From the NCBI RefSeq assembly GCF_964019925.1, contig NZ_OZ026470.1, forward strand, positions 682,001 to 746,000: a stretch of DNA of 64,000 nt, given 5' to 3'. Source of the DNA: Spiroplasma endosymbiont of Cantharis nigra. GTDB lineage: Bacteria; Bacillota_I; Bacilli_A; Mycoplasmatales; Mycoplasmataceae. Both the position numbers and the translations under genes were made by a program. The stretch's first letter is position 1, and every line of letters begins with the position of its first letter. Shown in pieces: positions 36,918 to 47,925 of the stretch. The notes beneath the pieces were generated by a model that was given only the letters and a program-made list of their open reading frames with translations, was not told the DNA's origin and did no database searches.

Positions 36918-37170
36918 GTAGTTCTAAAACCTCTAAATCTATAATAATTTTCTTAGAAAAAATAGATACTTCAGAATTACATAAATTAGTAATTGCTTCT
37001 ATAAAACCCTCATTTTTTTTGTTTTTAAAAAAATCTTCATTCTTTTCTTCAATTACAAGAATGAATTCATAAGTTTTATCAGTTTCGTATTTTTGCTTTA
37101 AAACATATAATATGTCTTTTGGAATAATGTCTTTTAAAATTCTTTCAAATGTCTTAAAAACATCTTGCAT
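36910..37170 (-). CDS. Small protein between rpsP and rimM (86 aa)
   Basis: An 86-aa protein in the place where Bacillus has khpA (ylqC). It begins MQDVFKTFERILKDIIPKD. I do not see the GxxG motif of a KH domain, so it is either a diverged KhpA or an unrelated protein. A GTG one codon earlier is an alternative start. It is tightly packed: start 2 nt before the rpsP stop codon, 8-nt overlap with rimM. Confidence 0.7.
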   Translation of the reverse strand: MQDVFKTFERILKDIIPKDILYVLKQKYETDKTYEFILVIEEKNEDFFKNKKNEGFIEAITNLCNSEVSIFSKKIIIDLEVLELHV

Positions 37171-37172
37171 CA

Positions 37173-37556
37173 CTATTTATCTGAATTATTTTCTTTTGTT
37201 TCAGTAACTTTTTTAGTTGGTGCCTTTGCAGTTTTAGCAGCAGTTGTAACTTTTGGTTTTGCTACTTTTTTACTAGCTTTTGGCTGACTTTTTTTACTTT
37301 CCAATTTAGCATTGTGTAAATCAGTCATAACTCCTTCTTTTGAAAGAATATTTCTTACAGTATCAGTTGGTTGAGCACCTTGTTGAAGTCATTTTAAAGC
37401 TATTTCCTTTTTAAGACTTACTTCTCCATTAATTGGATTGTATGTACCAATTAATTCGATGTATTCTCCATCACGTTTAACACGGGCATCTGAAGCTACA
37501 ATTCTATAAAATGCAGCTCTTTTTTTACCAGCTCTTTTTAATCTTAATTTAACCAT
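37173..37556 (-). CDS. rpsP: 30S ribosomal protein S16
   Basis: A 127-aa S16: core [33 protein letters not shown] and [15 protein letters not shown] (Trp is UGA), plus a C-terminal extension of about 45 residues rich in Lys/Ala/Thr that is absent from Bacillus S16. First gene of the rpsP-rplS operon; ATG follows GGAGGA. Confidence 0.97.
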
Positions 37557-37592
37557 TTTTATCCTCCTTTTTTCTATTTAAGAACATTATTA

Positions 37593-37620
37593 ATATTAAA
37601 CTAAAAAAAAAGTTTGTCAA
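37593..37620 (-). promoter_or_regulatory. Promoter of the rpsP operon
   Basis: -35 TTGACA (37615-37620), 16-nt spacer, -10 TAATAT (37593-37598). Both hexamers and the spacing equal those of the clpB promoter. Confidence 0.7.
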
Positions 37621-37641
37621 GTTAAATTACTTAACAAACTT
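37610..37641 (-). terminator. Terminator after the 46-aa Cys/His protein gene
   Basis: Stem AAGTTTGT / ACAAACTT with T-run on the minus strand. It overlaps the stop of the 46-aa gene and the -35 of the rpsP promoter. Confidence 0.6.
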
Positions 37642-37780
37642 ATTTTAAGCACTTATTATGAGCATAAAATATTACTCTATTTGAAAATATGTCCTCTTCT
37701 TCAAAATGCTCATAAACATCTCCATCTGAAATTCGTATCTTGCATTTATAGCAAATTTTAGCGTGTATATTTCTTTTCAT
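37640..37780 (-). CDS. Short Cys/His protein, possible zinc ribbon (46 aa)
   Basis: A 46-aa reading frame ending in TAA. It has CYKC at residues 10-13 and AHNKC near the end (His41, Cys44), a CxxC plus HxxC arrangement typical of small zinc-binding modules, with an acidic stretch EHFEEEDIF between. Start MKRNIHAKI at 37778-37780; the ribosome site is weak. A terminator follows directly. It resembles the kind of small protein that preserves a translated metal site, but it is unrecognised. Confidence 0.6.
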   Translation of the reverse strand: MKRNIHAKICYKCKIRISDGDVYEHFEEEDIFSNRVIFYAHNKCLK

Positions 37781-37867
37781 ATAACATAATATTAAAAGTA
37801 ATATAACATATAATATTTTAAATTTTATATAATATTAGAATTTAGAAATATAAAAAGATTTTAAAAT

Positions 37868-39019
37868 CTATCTTGCAAAAAATTTATTTCATAAACCTAT
37901 AAATATTCAAAACATTATAAGAATAGTAAAATTAATAATATAGTATGTATTTTGATCTTTAGATATTGATAATATATTTATTACTAAAGTAGTAATAAAT
38001 ATTATCAATGGCACTATAAACGTTTCAATTGAGTTTATTAAATTGAATTTAGATTGTTCTAAAAGTTCTAAAAGACCACCAAATACATATGTTAATAACA
38101 TTGTTGAAAATACAATATATAAAATACTTTTTAATAGATTAAGAAGCTCTGAATTATATCAAGCTGGCTCTTCTGAACCATTATTTGTTGATACATCTGG
38201 AAAGAAAATAACATTAAGTATAATATTTGCAAATATTATTGAAATAATTACGTAATAAACTAGTAGATGCAACCAATATATTTTAATATTCAATTTTTTT
38301 GAAGAAACAATAATTGAGATATTGTAATGAATCATAGCGACTATTAACATTGCTAATGCAAAACCAGCAAAAAAGTAATTGTTTATTTTAATACTATTTA
38401 AAGACATTATAACTCCGGCAATTACAAAAATAGTCATATTTAATAAAAATGCCATAAATAAAGAATTTTTAAATTTAGAAATATATAAGCTAGATATTTT
38501 TCATCTACTTGCATGACTATTATCTAAATTATTTAGAGCTAAATTATACTTAATTGAATCTCAACTTGTATTTGTATAATAAGCTTCTGACATTTTTAAT
38601 TCTTGTAATCCCCTTTGATTTTTAAGTACTCTTTCTCTTTCAATATTAAAAGTTTCTTTGACATTATTTGAAATTACTTCTATTGCCTCTGAAAATACTT
38701 TTATATCCTTTTCTAATAATAAGTTATTTGCTAATTTATCAATAAAATCTGATAAATAATTTGGTATATAACTAATAGATTTAAAATCCTTTAAAGCTTT
38801 TTTAGCTCCATTTAAATCATTTGCTGCAATAATTTTTTTTAAATTATCAATATAAATAATAGTATTTTCAAATTGAAAAAGAATATTATCTCTCAAATTT
38901 TTTCTATAAGTTTTAAGATTTACAAATCTTGAAAATAATAGACTTTTAATTGCTCCATAAATAATTGTAAATATTGTACCTAAAAGAATTAATTTAAAAG
39001 GATCAAATAATTGAAACAT
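37868..39019 (-). CDS. Multi-pass membrane protein with cytosolic helical domain
   Basis: A 383-aa protein. One N-terminal membrane helix (about 9-27), a soluble helical segment (about 35-155), then roughly six hydrophobic segments from about residue 185 to the end, with a polar loop (PDVSTNNGSEEPAWYNSE) between. ATG at 39017-39019 follows AAGGAG. Several UGA Trp codons. No family recognised. A stretch of 87 nt with no gene separates it from the 46-aa gene. Confidence 0.78.
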
Positions 39020-39148
39020 CAATTCTCCTTCACCTTTATCCTTTAAATTATTAACTCAAGCACTATAAAAATAATACATAAAAAATAAAAAACATATAAA
39101 AACTAACTGTATACTAAATTTTTTAATAAAATCACCTATATTCTCTTG

Positions 39149-39919
39149 TTAGTAAACTAACTTAAATTGTTCTAATCAGAAATTTTCTTCTGTGAAACCT
39201 AATTTTTTATAAATATTAAAAGCCATTTTACTACCAAACAGACATGCTTCCTTTTGGCCCTTTTCTAAACATCTATTTATTAATGACTTCATTAAAAAAG
39301 TGGCAAGACCTTTTCCTCTTGCAACTTCTAACATTGCAATATCATCAATAACAGTTATATTTTCATCAAAGTGAGTTAAATGACCTGTTCCTACATATTG
39401 ACCATCATATTTTATAATGTAAAGCTCGCTTACCTTTTGATACTCTTCAAAAATTCCATAAAATTTTTTAGAATCTGTTACTTCATCTGAAAATATTGTT
39501 CCAACTATCTTTACAAAATTGTCTAATTGCTCTTTAGTATCAACTTTTATAAATTCAGCCTTTTTAACACTATATTTTTCATACTTTTGTAAATTTTTTA
39601 AATTAAGCGACATAAATTGATAATTAATCTTAAACTTAATTTCATTAATTAGTTTTTGCTTTTGATAAGCTTTATTTGTAAAATTAGTTACAAACTTTGG
39701 ACTATACTTTTTAATTTCATTAAGTCCCTCAAAATTATAATCTCAATTTTTCTTTATAATTGAGGTTGGATGATCATTAAAAGATAATAATTCATGCTCA
39801 TTTATTTCTAACTTGTTAATTTCATTATTAACTGGATCAACATAATAACTTAAATAAACTTTTGCAATTATGTCATATTTTTTTACTTCTGACATTTTTG
39901 ATTTATATTTGAATTCCAT
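39149..39919 (-). CDS. GNAT-family acetyltransferase
   Basis: A 256-aa protein. Residues about 105-245 form a GNAT domain with the acetyl-CoA binding loop ARGKGLATFLM (R/QxxGxG/A) and the closing FNIYKKLGFTEE. The first 100 residues form an extra N-terminal part of unknown fold. The substrate cannot be predicted. ATG at 39917-39919; terminal residues after a UGA Trp (FWLEQFKLVY). Confidence 0.85.
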
Positions 39920-39971
39920 ATATTATTACCTCTAAACCTCAACACACTTATTTTACAAAAAAATAAAAAAA

Positions 39972-39991
39972 ATGCTAGCAAAAGCTGGCAT
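39972..39991 (-). terminator. Terminator after tRNA-Arg
   Basis: Stem ATGCTAGC / GCTGGCAT with one mismatch and a 4-nt loop; a long T-run follows on the minus strand. Confidence 0.7.
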
Positions 39992-40005
39992 GTATTTTTT
40001 TAAAT

Positions 40006-40082
40006 TGGCGCCCACGAGAAGATTCGAACTTCTGACCCTACGCTTAGAAGGCGCATGCTCTATCCTACTGAGCTACGTGGGC
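40006..40082 (-). tRNA. tRNA-Arg (anticodon UCU)
   Basis: A 77-nt cloverleaf: acceptor GCCCACG / CGTGGGC, D-arm GCTC…GAGC, anticodon stem TGCGC / GCGTA with loop CTTCTAA (anticodon UCU, reads AGA/AGG), T-arm with TTCGAAT loop, and genome-encoded CCA. It is the only tRNA gene in the window and is followed by its own terminator. Confidence 0.97.
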
Positions 40083-40183
40083 AAAATAAGACAAAATAAT
40101 AATAGCAAATTTTAGACAAGAATGCTACAATTTTATCTCTTTGGTTATAAAAATATAGTATTATAAATATTCTAAAATTTAAA

Positions 40184-41653
40184 TTATTTTGCCTTTTTAC
40201 CAAATTTATTAGATTTATGAGTTTTTTTATTTTTTATAGGTAGATTTTGTTTTTTAGAAAATCATTTACCTAAATATTTTAATTGTAGTTTATCTCAAAA
40301 TATTAAAACTAGACTAAATAAAATATTGATATATAAAGTTAAACAACCAGAGTAATAATTTGATATTATTTTTCAATTATTCTCATTTTGAAAACCATAT
40401 ACAATAAAAATAGACGTTAAAAATGTATTAAAAGGTAATAAAAACATTATTGAGTTTTTTAAATTTATACTTATTAAATGCTTATATAATAATTCCGGTT
40501 CGAAACCTTTTGTTACATTTAAAAAAGGAGCTAAATTAATTCTATTTTCAGACAAATAAAACGCTTCTAAAAATGAACTCTTTAGAATAAAGAATTTAAT
40601 AGCATAGCTATTATTTTTTTTAAACTTATTAATATTAGTATCAATATCTTTTAAAACCTTAAAATTAATATTATAGATTTTTCATTCTGTATACGCATAA
40701 TTAATAGAAGATATAAGCATTCCTCCAGTAATAGCATGCAATAAGATAATAATTAATAGTTCAAAGTTAGAAGAGAAATCCATATTAAGACTAGTAAATA
40801 AAAAGTCAAAATTATTATAATCTGTAGAATTTGAGAAATCTTTTAGACTTAAAGTAGTTATCACATTACCAATTAAAAATATTAAAGTTGATATTTTTAG
40901 ATTAATTGAAATGATTAATAATATAATAAAAATCAATAATGGAAGTAATAAAATGACTACTTTCCATTTTTTAATATATATAACATTTGAAAAAGATGCT
41001 AGTTTTTCATGTCCTAGAAAAAAGAATAGTAAAATAGAAATTACTAATATAGGTAATATTATTTTTAATAAAATTACCATTATTGTTGAGTTTAACTCTT
41101 CAATTCTATGTCTTTGTTCATTTAAATTATTTAAAACACCATAGATTATTTCAATTAAACATATTGAAGATACTAATGAACCATAAATCATTCATTTTGA
41201 AGATATGTTTAAAAACTGAATCGGATAAATAAATATTAAAGGTATTAATACCAATCTAGCAAATTTATTTGGAAGAAATAACCCTATTGTAAAAGAAGCA
41301 ATAAAACAAAAGCCAACAATAAATGATGGATGAACTACACTAAAAATAATATTTCAAAATGAATATATAGTATAGTTACTAATCATTAAATATGCTGAGA
41401 ATATCAGTAAAGTAATTTCTATTACATAATAATTCCTGATTTCATTTAAGCTATTCTTGGAAATGTTAATATACTTTAAAATACTACCTAAAATTAATAA
41501 CATTATAAATAAAATTATTAAAGGAATATTAATATTATTAATAATATTCCCTAAAAATATTAAGGAAAATATTCAAATAGTACTAATTAAAATTATTATA
41601 GATGACCTTATTACTTTTTGATTATCATATTTATTTTTTTTAATAGTTTTCAT
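40184..41653 (-). CDS. Polytopic membrane protein of the surface-protein locus
   Basis: A 489-aa protein with about 10-11 hydrophobic segments covering nearly its whole length, for example IRSSIIILISTIWIFSLIFL near the start, and a Lys-rich cytosolic tail (KKNKKTHKSNKFGKKAK). Most Trp are UGA. ATG immediately follows the stop of the 694-aa gene (TAG-ATG), so it is the last member of a coupled unit: lipoprotein, 917 aa, 694 aa, this protein. No transporter family is recognised; a secretion, assembly or anchoring role for its partners is inference. Confidence 0.8.
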
Positions 41654-43738
41654 CTATTGAAGAATTTCTTCTACAATTTTCTTAAGTTCATAATCATTTC
41701 TAAAAGTATAAACTTTACTATTACCATCTTTATCAATATTTGTGTACATATATATATTAATTAACTCATTTGAATATTGTGTAGAGTGTGAAATACCTTC
41801 CATAACAGCTTCAAGAGCTTTTAGATAACTATAAAAGTAAATTTTTCCTCCAACAGAATTTATTGAGCTTATACCATAAATTGTATAAACACCATCTTGA
41901 ACAATTTCACTATATGACCTTGGTTGACCATTTCATGAGTCTATTTCTTTTTTATTAATAAATTTACTTGTTAAATTTACTTTTTTTCTCATTGCTTTTA
42001 TTGCTTCATCACCTGATTCTGCAGAAGATTCAAAGTTTCCAAAAACATCATATGCAAAATATCTATTTAAAAGAATTGCTGATTCATACTCAAACATTTT
42101 TCTTCTTGCTTCTGCCTCTGTTGCTGATAAAACTAGTCCATCTTGTGAAGAGATATCTTGTTGATCAATATGTGTATACATTAATCTAACATCCATATCT
42201 CCATATAGGAAAGTATAGTTTTCCACTTGCTCTTTTGTAGCTCAAAAATCATCTCTAATTTTATAAACTATTTCATTATTTTCTATTCTAGTTTCACCAT
42301 TTAAGATATCATGTTTATTCTTTTGATGATAATTATATTGGCTTTCATAAAATGAATATTTTTCTCCTTGTTGACCATTTACGTCATATAAATAGTCTTT
42401 TGCTACATTGTACTTATTCATTGGTCTATTAACATCGCTAATATTAGTTTCATTATTTATTTCTTCTGGTATGTCTTTAAATAATTTTTTTATTTTAAAA
42501 TCATTATATCAAATTTTATATAAATCATTCACTTCCTGCGTTGATAAATCCTGATAATTTGAAACAATTCTAGTTAATTTAATGTCTGAAAGTAGGTTTT
42601 TATTATTAAAATCTGCAAATAGTTTCACGTTTGTTTGTCCAAGTTCTTCAACTGATTGAAGACTAAAATTTACATTTGCGGGATTCTTTTTTTTACCTTT
42701 CTTTGTTGGATAATATTCTATTTTTGAGAATTTTTTATTTACTTTCTTATCAATACCTGGCTTTTCAAAATAATAATGATATCTTTTACCTTTATTTTTT
42801 TCATTTACTTCTCTTCAATTGTTTTTATTTATTAAAATTTCTCTAGTGATTGATGAATCATCAAACTTAATATTTTGTCCTTCAGATGAAGTAATAGATT
42901 CACTTCCATCATTATAATGAATTTTAAAATCAATTCCTTTTGTTGTAGTAAATCTAAATCACTTTTCAACATCAAGATTGATAAAGTTTTCATAATTTAA
43001 ATCATTTTCATCTAAAGAGTTTTTTGATTTTGTTCAAGGAGTTCTTAAAGTTGCTTCAATTGTATCTTGTATTGTTTTTTTAGTTCCATATAAAACATTT
43101 TGTCCTGTAATTTCACTTGCAGAAACTCTATAGCCTTCTTTTAAAATATTTTTTAAAGCACTTTCATCTTCCTTATTAAATACATTATAATAGCGTCCAT
43201 TTATATAGTAGTATAAAGATTTATGTAATCCACCTTGATAAACATAATCATTTTTGGCCTCTTCTGGAGAATCGAATCAATTTAAGTTATCATAGCTATA
43301 CTTATGGGTAACAGAGCCTCCATTTACGTAAGTACTTAAAGCTGCTTCCTTATTTATAGAAACATTACCAAAAGCATCTCTATAAATTCTTTGAAAATTT
43401 TCTTGTTCTAAATCATAAATTTTTGTTTCATCTAGTATTCCATTTCCGGCATCTTTAATAATTTTATTTGGATTAGAACTAGTTTGAAATTCTTTAATAT
43501 TTTCCATTTCAGTTAAGTATAAATAAAGTTCATCTTCGCTATAAAAATCTAATCCATCAATAGATCATTTTTCAATTTGATCAACAGGTTTTGCATTATC
43601 TTTAATACTATTATAAAGATTTTCAAATTCAATAGAATTTTCTATTGAATTTAAAGTGGTACTATAGCCAACCGCTGTTAAAGGAGTTGCAACCATATTT
43701 AAGCTTGAGAAAGCTAATACTGCTTTTAAACCAATCAT
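41654..43738 (-). CDS. Large surface protein with repeated beta-hairpin/helix-like modules (694 aa)
   Basis: Begins with a hydrophobic segment (IGLKAVLAFSSLNMVATPLTAVGY) without a lipobox Cys, so it is a signal anchor or cleaved signal. The remaining 660 residues are hydrophilic and contain many degenerate units of about 25-35 residues: an aromatic-rich strand, D/N-G or similar, Phe/Tyr, then a Ser/Thr-led helix with Glu-Ala and aromatic residues (WSIDGLDFYSEDELYLYL, YRDAFGNVSINKEAALSTYV, WFDSPEEAKNDYV, YDVFGNFESSAESGDEAIKAM). Start: ATG at 43736-43738 with AGGTG 6 nt upstream; GTG at 43747 is the alternative. It follows the 917-aa gene directly. Function unknown. Confidence 0.78.
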
Positions 43739-43747
43739 TTTAATCAC

Positions 43748-46501
43748 CTACCCCTTTACTTCTTTTGTATTTTTTGAAACTCATTGATAAAAGACAGCTT
43801 CACTTGTAAATAACATTCCTCTAAAACTTATTTCGTAATAGACTGAAGTATCTGTTTTTCTTTTTATGTCTGAATTATTAAAAATATAGTACAATGCATC
43901 ATTATAAGTAGCAAAATAACGATTTTTACCTTTAAAATATACTTTAAATATTGAGTAATTTATCCCACTATATTCTTCTAATTCATTATAATATGTTGTT
44001 TTAATTAAATCAGAATTTAATATTGTTTTGCTTTCTATTTTATTTTCTAAAAATTTTTTTTGCTGTTCTCAAGCTTGGTTTAAAGTATCATAATAATAAC
44101 TCATTCCAGAATTAGTTATTTTATATTTAGTAACAAATTTCTTATTAGTTATATTTTGACTCATACTGTTTAATGCATCAGCTTTATTTTGAAAGAAATT
44201 ACCAAAACCATCACTATATTGTTTAACAGACTTCGAAGCAAAATATTTATCAAATATTTTTAATTTAAATTCTTCAAACTGTGTAATAAATTGGTATTCC
44301 ATTTCATTTTCATTGTCACTGCTATTATCAATTTTCACTTCAAACTCTTCTTGTTGAGACATTACATTTATATATAACATGTTTGTATCACTAAATTTTA
44401 AAGGGTTTGAAACTATATAATTTTTCAAATATTCCTCTGCTTTTGCTATTCCAGTGAATAAACTTCCATAAACAATATAATAACCATCTTCATTTGGGTT
44501 TACTGTTTTATCTGGCTCTGGCATAAATGCTGAATCAGTTTGAATTAATGGAACTTGATTAATATTTTTCTTAAAATCATCATTATCTATTTCAATTCCA
44601 AGAAGTGGTATTTTAAAACCTATTACTTGATATTTCAATACTTGTCCATTTCCTAAATCATTTTCATATGTTCTATATGACAAGAATGAGACTATATTTC
44701 CTATATCTCAAACGGCTTTTGCCACATTAAAACCAGCTAAAGCTTTGTCAAAACCCTTCATAGGTGATATTGTATTATTATCATTTTTTTTAAATTTAAC
44801 TTCTCCTGTTTTTGAGTCTACTTTTGCAAGATCATATTTTTTTATTAATTCATCTTGATATTGTTTTTTTTCTTTTTCAGAACTAAACTTAGTTTTTTCA
44901 AATTGATATAATGCATTATCTAAACTTAGTTTTTTAATTTCTTCACTTGTTCTAGAAATATCTTTTTTAAGTTCATTAATTTTATCAAAATCTCCAAATA
45001 CTATATCTCCAACATCATTTAATGCCATTAATAATCCATCCATACCAACTAGTTTACTTGGAGAAGTATATTGGAATTTTGAGGGATTTAAAAATAAATC
45101 TAGTATATCTGAAAAATTTAATATGTCTTCTTTTCTTGTTGTTTCTAATGTTTCTTCAATAAATAGACTATCTAAAAATTCTTCATCAACAACAGTAGTA
45201 GTTGATTCAATTAGCTCTCTTAAAGTCTGTTTTAAAAAATTAATTAAATCTAATACTTTTTGTTCTTTACCATTATTATTTCTTGTAATTATGAAAAGAT
45301 ATAAGTTCTTTAAAAAAACTAAGTTTTTTTCAAAAACAGGTAAGTCGTCAACAGATGATAAATTAGTTTGTATTTTTTTATAATCAAATGAACCCGATTT
45401 AGTTATATCTTCTCCATAAATTCTATTAAATAATCTTTCAAGAGTTTCCTCTTTCTGATTAATTTCACTTACAAACAAGTCCTCCAAATTTCATTCCTTA
45501 TTTACTTTTTTTTCAGTTAAATTTGCAGAAGCTTTAATAAAAGATGAAATACCCATCAATGGTGCCAATAAAGCATTCATTCCTTTTGTTTCAACTCTAT
45601 TTCAACCAGTATATAATTGAGTCATAAATTGAGAAGTACTTAAATTAGACTCAATATACTGAGGTCCTGAAAATGTTCCTGATAGACCATTTGAATCAAA
45701 ATTTAATCAATAAGCATTTTTAATTGGTTTAAATGGTTGAATTTTTTCTTTATCTAAATTTGTTAGATTTAAATTTGATATATTTGGTATATCATTAGGC
45801 GATCAATAAAATCCATTATGCTCATATCTAGTATCAGATGTTTGACCAATTCATTGTAAAACTTGTTCTTTTGTCATGTCTAAACCAGATATATTATATT
45901 TATCTGTTTGCTCTCCAGACTCAATTTGCTTTCTTATAACACTTTCATAATAGGCAATTGCGTCATTTTGATTAGAGAATTCTATATTCTCTTCTCCGTT
46001 TAAATTATTGATCATATATTGTTTTTTAATATCTTGAAATGTATCAATAGCTTCATTTTTATTTGTATAAGCTCTATTATCGCTTCCCTTATAAATTTCT
46101 ATTAATTTTTCATTTTCATTTGTTATAACATTATCAGATAACTGATTAGAAGTGTCAATTATATTATTATTAATATTTTTATAAGTTTTATACTCTTTAA
46201 TCGAGTATTTCTTTTCTAAATCCTTTGTTATATCATATAAACTATCAACAGCATAAGGCTTGGAATCATATAAATAAAAATCGTGTGCCGTTTCTTTTGA
46301 AGTATAATTAATATTATTATCAATATACTCATTTAATTCCTCTTTTGTATTAAATGTTTTACCATCAAAAACATAGTGAGAAAAATTATTATTATAACTA
46401 TTTGTTATAGTCAAAATTCCTATAAGTGATGTTGATATTACTAAAGATGATCCAGCAATTAATGATAATATAGTTTTTTTGCTCTTAAATATCTTTTTCA
46501 T
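43748..46501 (-). CDS. Large membrane-anchored surface protein with the same module family (917 aa)
   Basis: An N-terminal transmembrane helix (about 11-31, TILSLIAGSSLVISTSLIGI) and no lipobox. At least eight degenerate modules are visible, e.g. YVFDGKTFNTKEELNEYI, YLYDSKPYAVDSLYDITKD, IYKGSDNRAYTNKNEAIDTF, IVYGSLFTGIAKAEEYL, YSDGFGNFFQNKADALNSM and, at the very end, YYEISFRGMLFTSEAVFYQW. A central region (about 330-600) is helical and different. Many UGA Trp codons; about 2.7 kb open. It starts 3 nt after the stop of lipoprotein copy 1. Truncated relics of its 5' end lie after the other two lipoprotein copies. Confidence 0.82.
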
Positions 46502-46504
46502 TTA

Positions 46505-47365
46505 TTATTTTTTATACAAACGAGTATTTATTTCTTTTTCTAAAAAAATACTTTTATTGTCTTTCAATGAGATTACTAAGTTTAAACTATATAAATCATA
46601 ATACTTATCATTTTCATCTAATAAATTAAAATTTACAACATTAATATTTACTAAATTTAATATCGATATTTTTTGATCATTCTCATCTTTTTTTATACTT
46701 ATTTCAAGTTCTTTTGTAAGTTCATCAAGTTTATCTTGTTTTTCTTTAAGTTGATTTAATTTATCAGTAGTTACTTTTATATTCAAACTCTGAAATATAT
46801 CTACTTCCTTAAATCATGATGTACTCATTCCTTTGTTATTTTTATAGAAATTTTTATTTATAGTTGAATTAAAAAAATTGTCTAAATATTTTTCATTTTC
46901 ATATTTTTGTGTTTGAGTGAAATTGAATTTAAAATTTAGTCAGTCATTTTTTGCCTCATTAAATTCGTTATTACTTCTATATGTAAAAGATATGTCAAAC
47001 GTATATTTAACATTATTTTTTATTTCATTAATTTCTTGATTTAATGTTTCTGCTGTTGCATGAATAAAAGAATAATCTTTATAGTTAAATTTCTCATTAA
47101 TTAAATCATAAAACTGTTCCAAAGCTAAATGTCCTAAAATTGAACTTGTCCCCATTATTCCATCATTTATTTTATATCCTTCTTCAAATATAAATGGCCC
47201 TTCATAATTAATTTCACCAATTTCATTGACAAATTCTTTCAATAATTCATCTGTTAAATCTTTTTTAATCACAGGATCTGGTCCTGGGTTATTACATGCT
47301 ATAACACTAAAAGATGAAGATGCAACTAAAGTTACAGTTCCTAAAATTGTTAATAATTTTCTCAT
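46505..47365 (-). CDS. Lipoprotein, tandem family copy 1
   Basis: A 286-aa lipoprotein. Signal MRKLLTILGTVTLV with lipobox SVIAC, then CNNPGPDPVIKKDLTDELL. The mature chain contains the conserved EGPFIFEEGY and LGHLALEQFYDLINE blocks, and the C-terminal third is a coiled coil ending LFLEKEINTRL-like. It is the copy directly upstream of the intact 917-aa gene. ATG at 47363-47365 follows two AAAGGAAA tracts; a TATAAT-type promoter lies about 20-35 nt further up. Copies 2 and 3 are closely similar in the first 60 residues and diverge more toward the end. Confidence 0.9.
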
Positions 47366-47452
47366 TGTTTTCCTTTTCCTTTTCAAAAATATTATATTAT
47401 ATAAATTTAAATAATTTAAATTTGTTTTTTATTTTTTCCTTTAATTTAAAAA
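47366..47452 (-). promoter_or_regulatory. Leader and promoter region of lipoprotein copy 1
   Basis: An AT-rich stretch with overlapping TATAAT/TAATAT hexamers at roughly 47390-47402 and a purine-rich ribosome site. The same leader sequence precedes copies 2 and 3, so all three should be transcribed from the same kind of promoter. Confidence 0.5.
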
Positions 47453-47473
47453 ACCAGTAGTTTTACTACTGGT
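47453..47473 (-). terminator. Terminator between duplicated units (copy 2 side)
   Basis: Perfect 9-bp stem ACCAGTAGT / ACTACTGGT, 3-nt loop, T-run on the minus strand. The same hairpin, with the loop bases inverted, recurs at 48869-48889. Confidence 0.85.
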
Positions 47474-47796
47474 AAACTTGGGTTACATTTTTCTATATAT
47501 TTATAATATATATTATCCAAAAAAATAAATCCTTTTTATGTTTTTATATGCTAAATAAGTGTTTTTCTAGTAAAGTATTACTCCTAAATGAAGTCATAAT
47601 TTTGATTAAGGAACTTAATACTTATTATAAATTTAAATTATTTTTACTAAATACTTTAAAAATTAATATTTTTTTCATTTATATATAAATTAATATTTTT
47701 TTACAAAATTCTATTAATATAATTATCTAATCTAAAAATAATTTTTAGCATCAATATAGTTTTCATTTTTAAAAAATATTTTATATTAATTTTTTT
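47474..47796. other. AT-rich non-coding stretch downstream of the pseudogene fragment
   Basis: About 320 bp without a supported ORF, lying where the body of a 917-aa-type gene would be. I see no clear similarity to the intact gene; it may be eroded coding sequence. Confidence 0.45.
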
Positions 47797-47924
47797 ATCA
47801 TAGAAGACATAATTAGAAAAATTATTATTATACTTAAAGCATCCATAAATTATATTGATATTACTAAAAATGATGCGGCAATTAATGATAATATAGTTTT
47901 TTTACTCTTAAATACTTTTTTCAC
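47797..47924 (-). pseudogene. Decayed 5' fragment of a 917-aa-type gene (after lipoprotein copy 2)
   Basis: Starting at GTG 47922-47924 the translation reads VKKVFKSKKTILSLIAASF, LVISI, then stop; shifting frame continues KYNNNFSNYVFYDKK. This matches residues 1-45 of the intact 917-aa protein (MKKIFKSKKTILSLIAGSSL… SYNNNFSHYVFDGK). A stop and a frame change disable it, and nothing recognisable follows beyond about 47797. Confidence 0.85.
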
Positions 47925-47925
47925 T

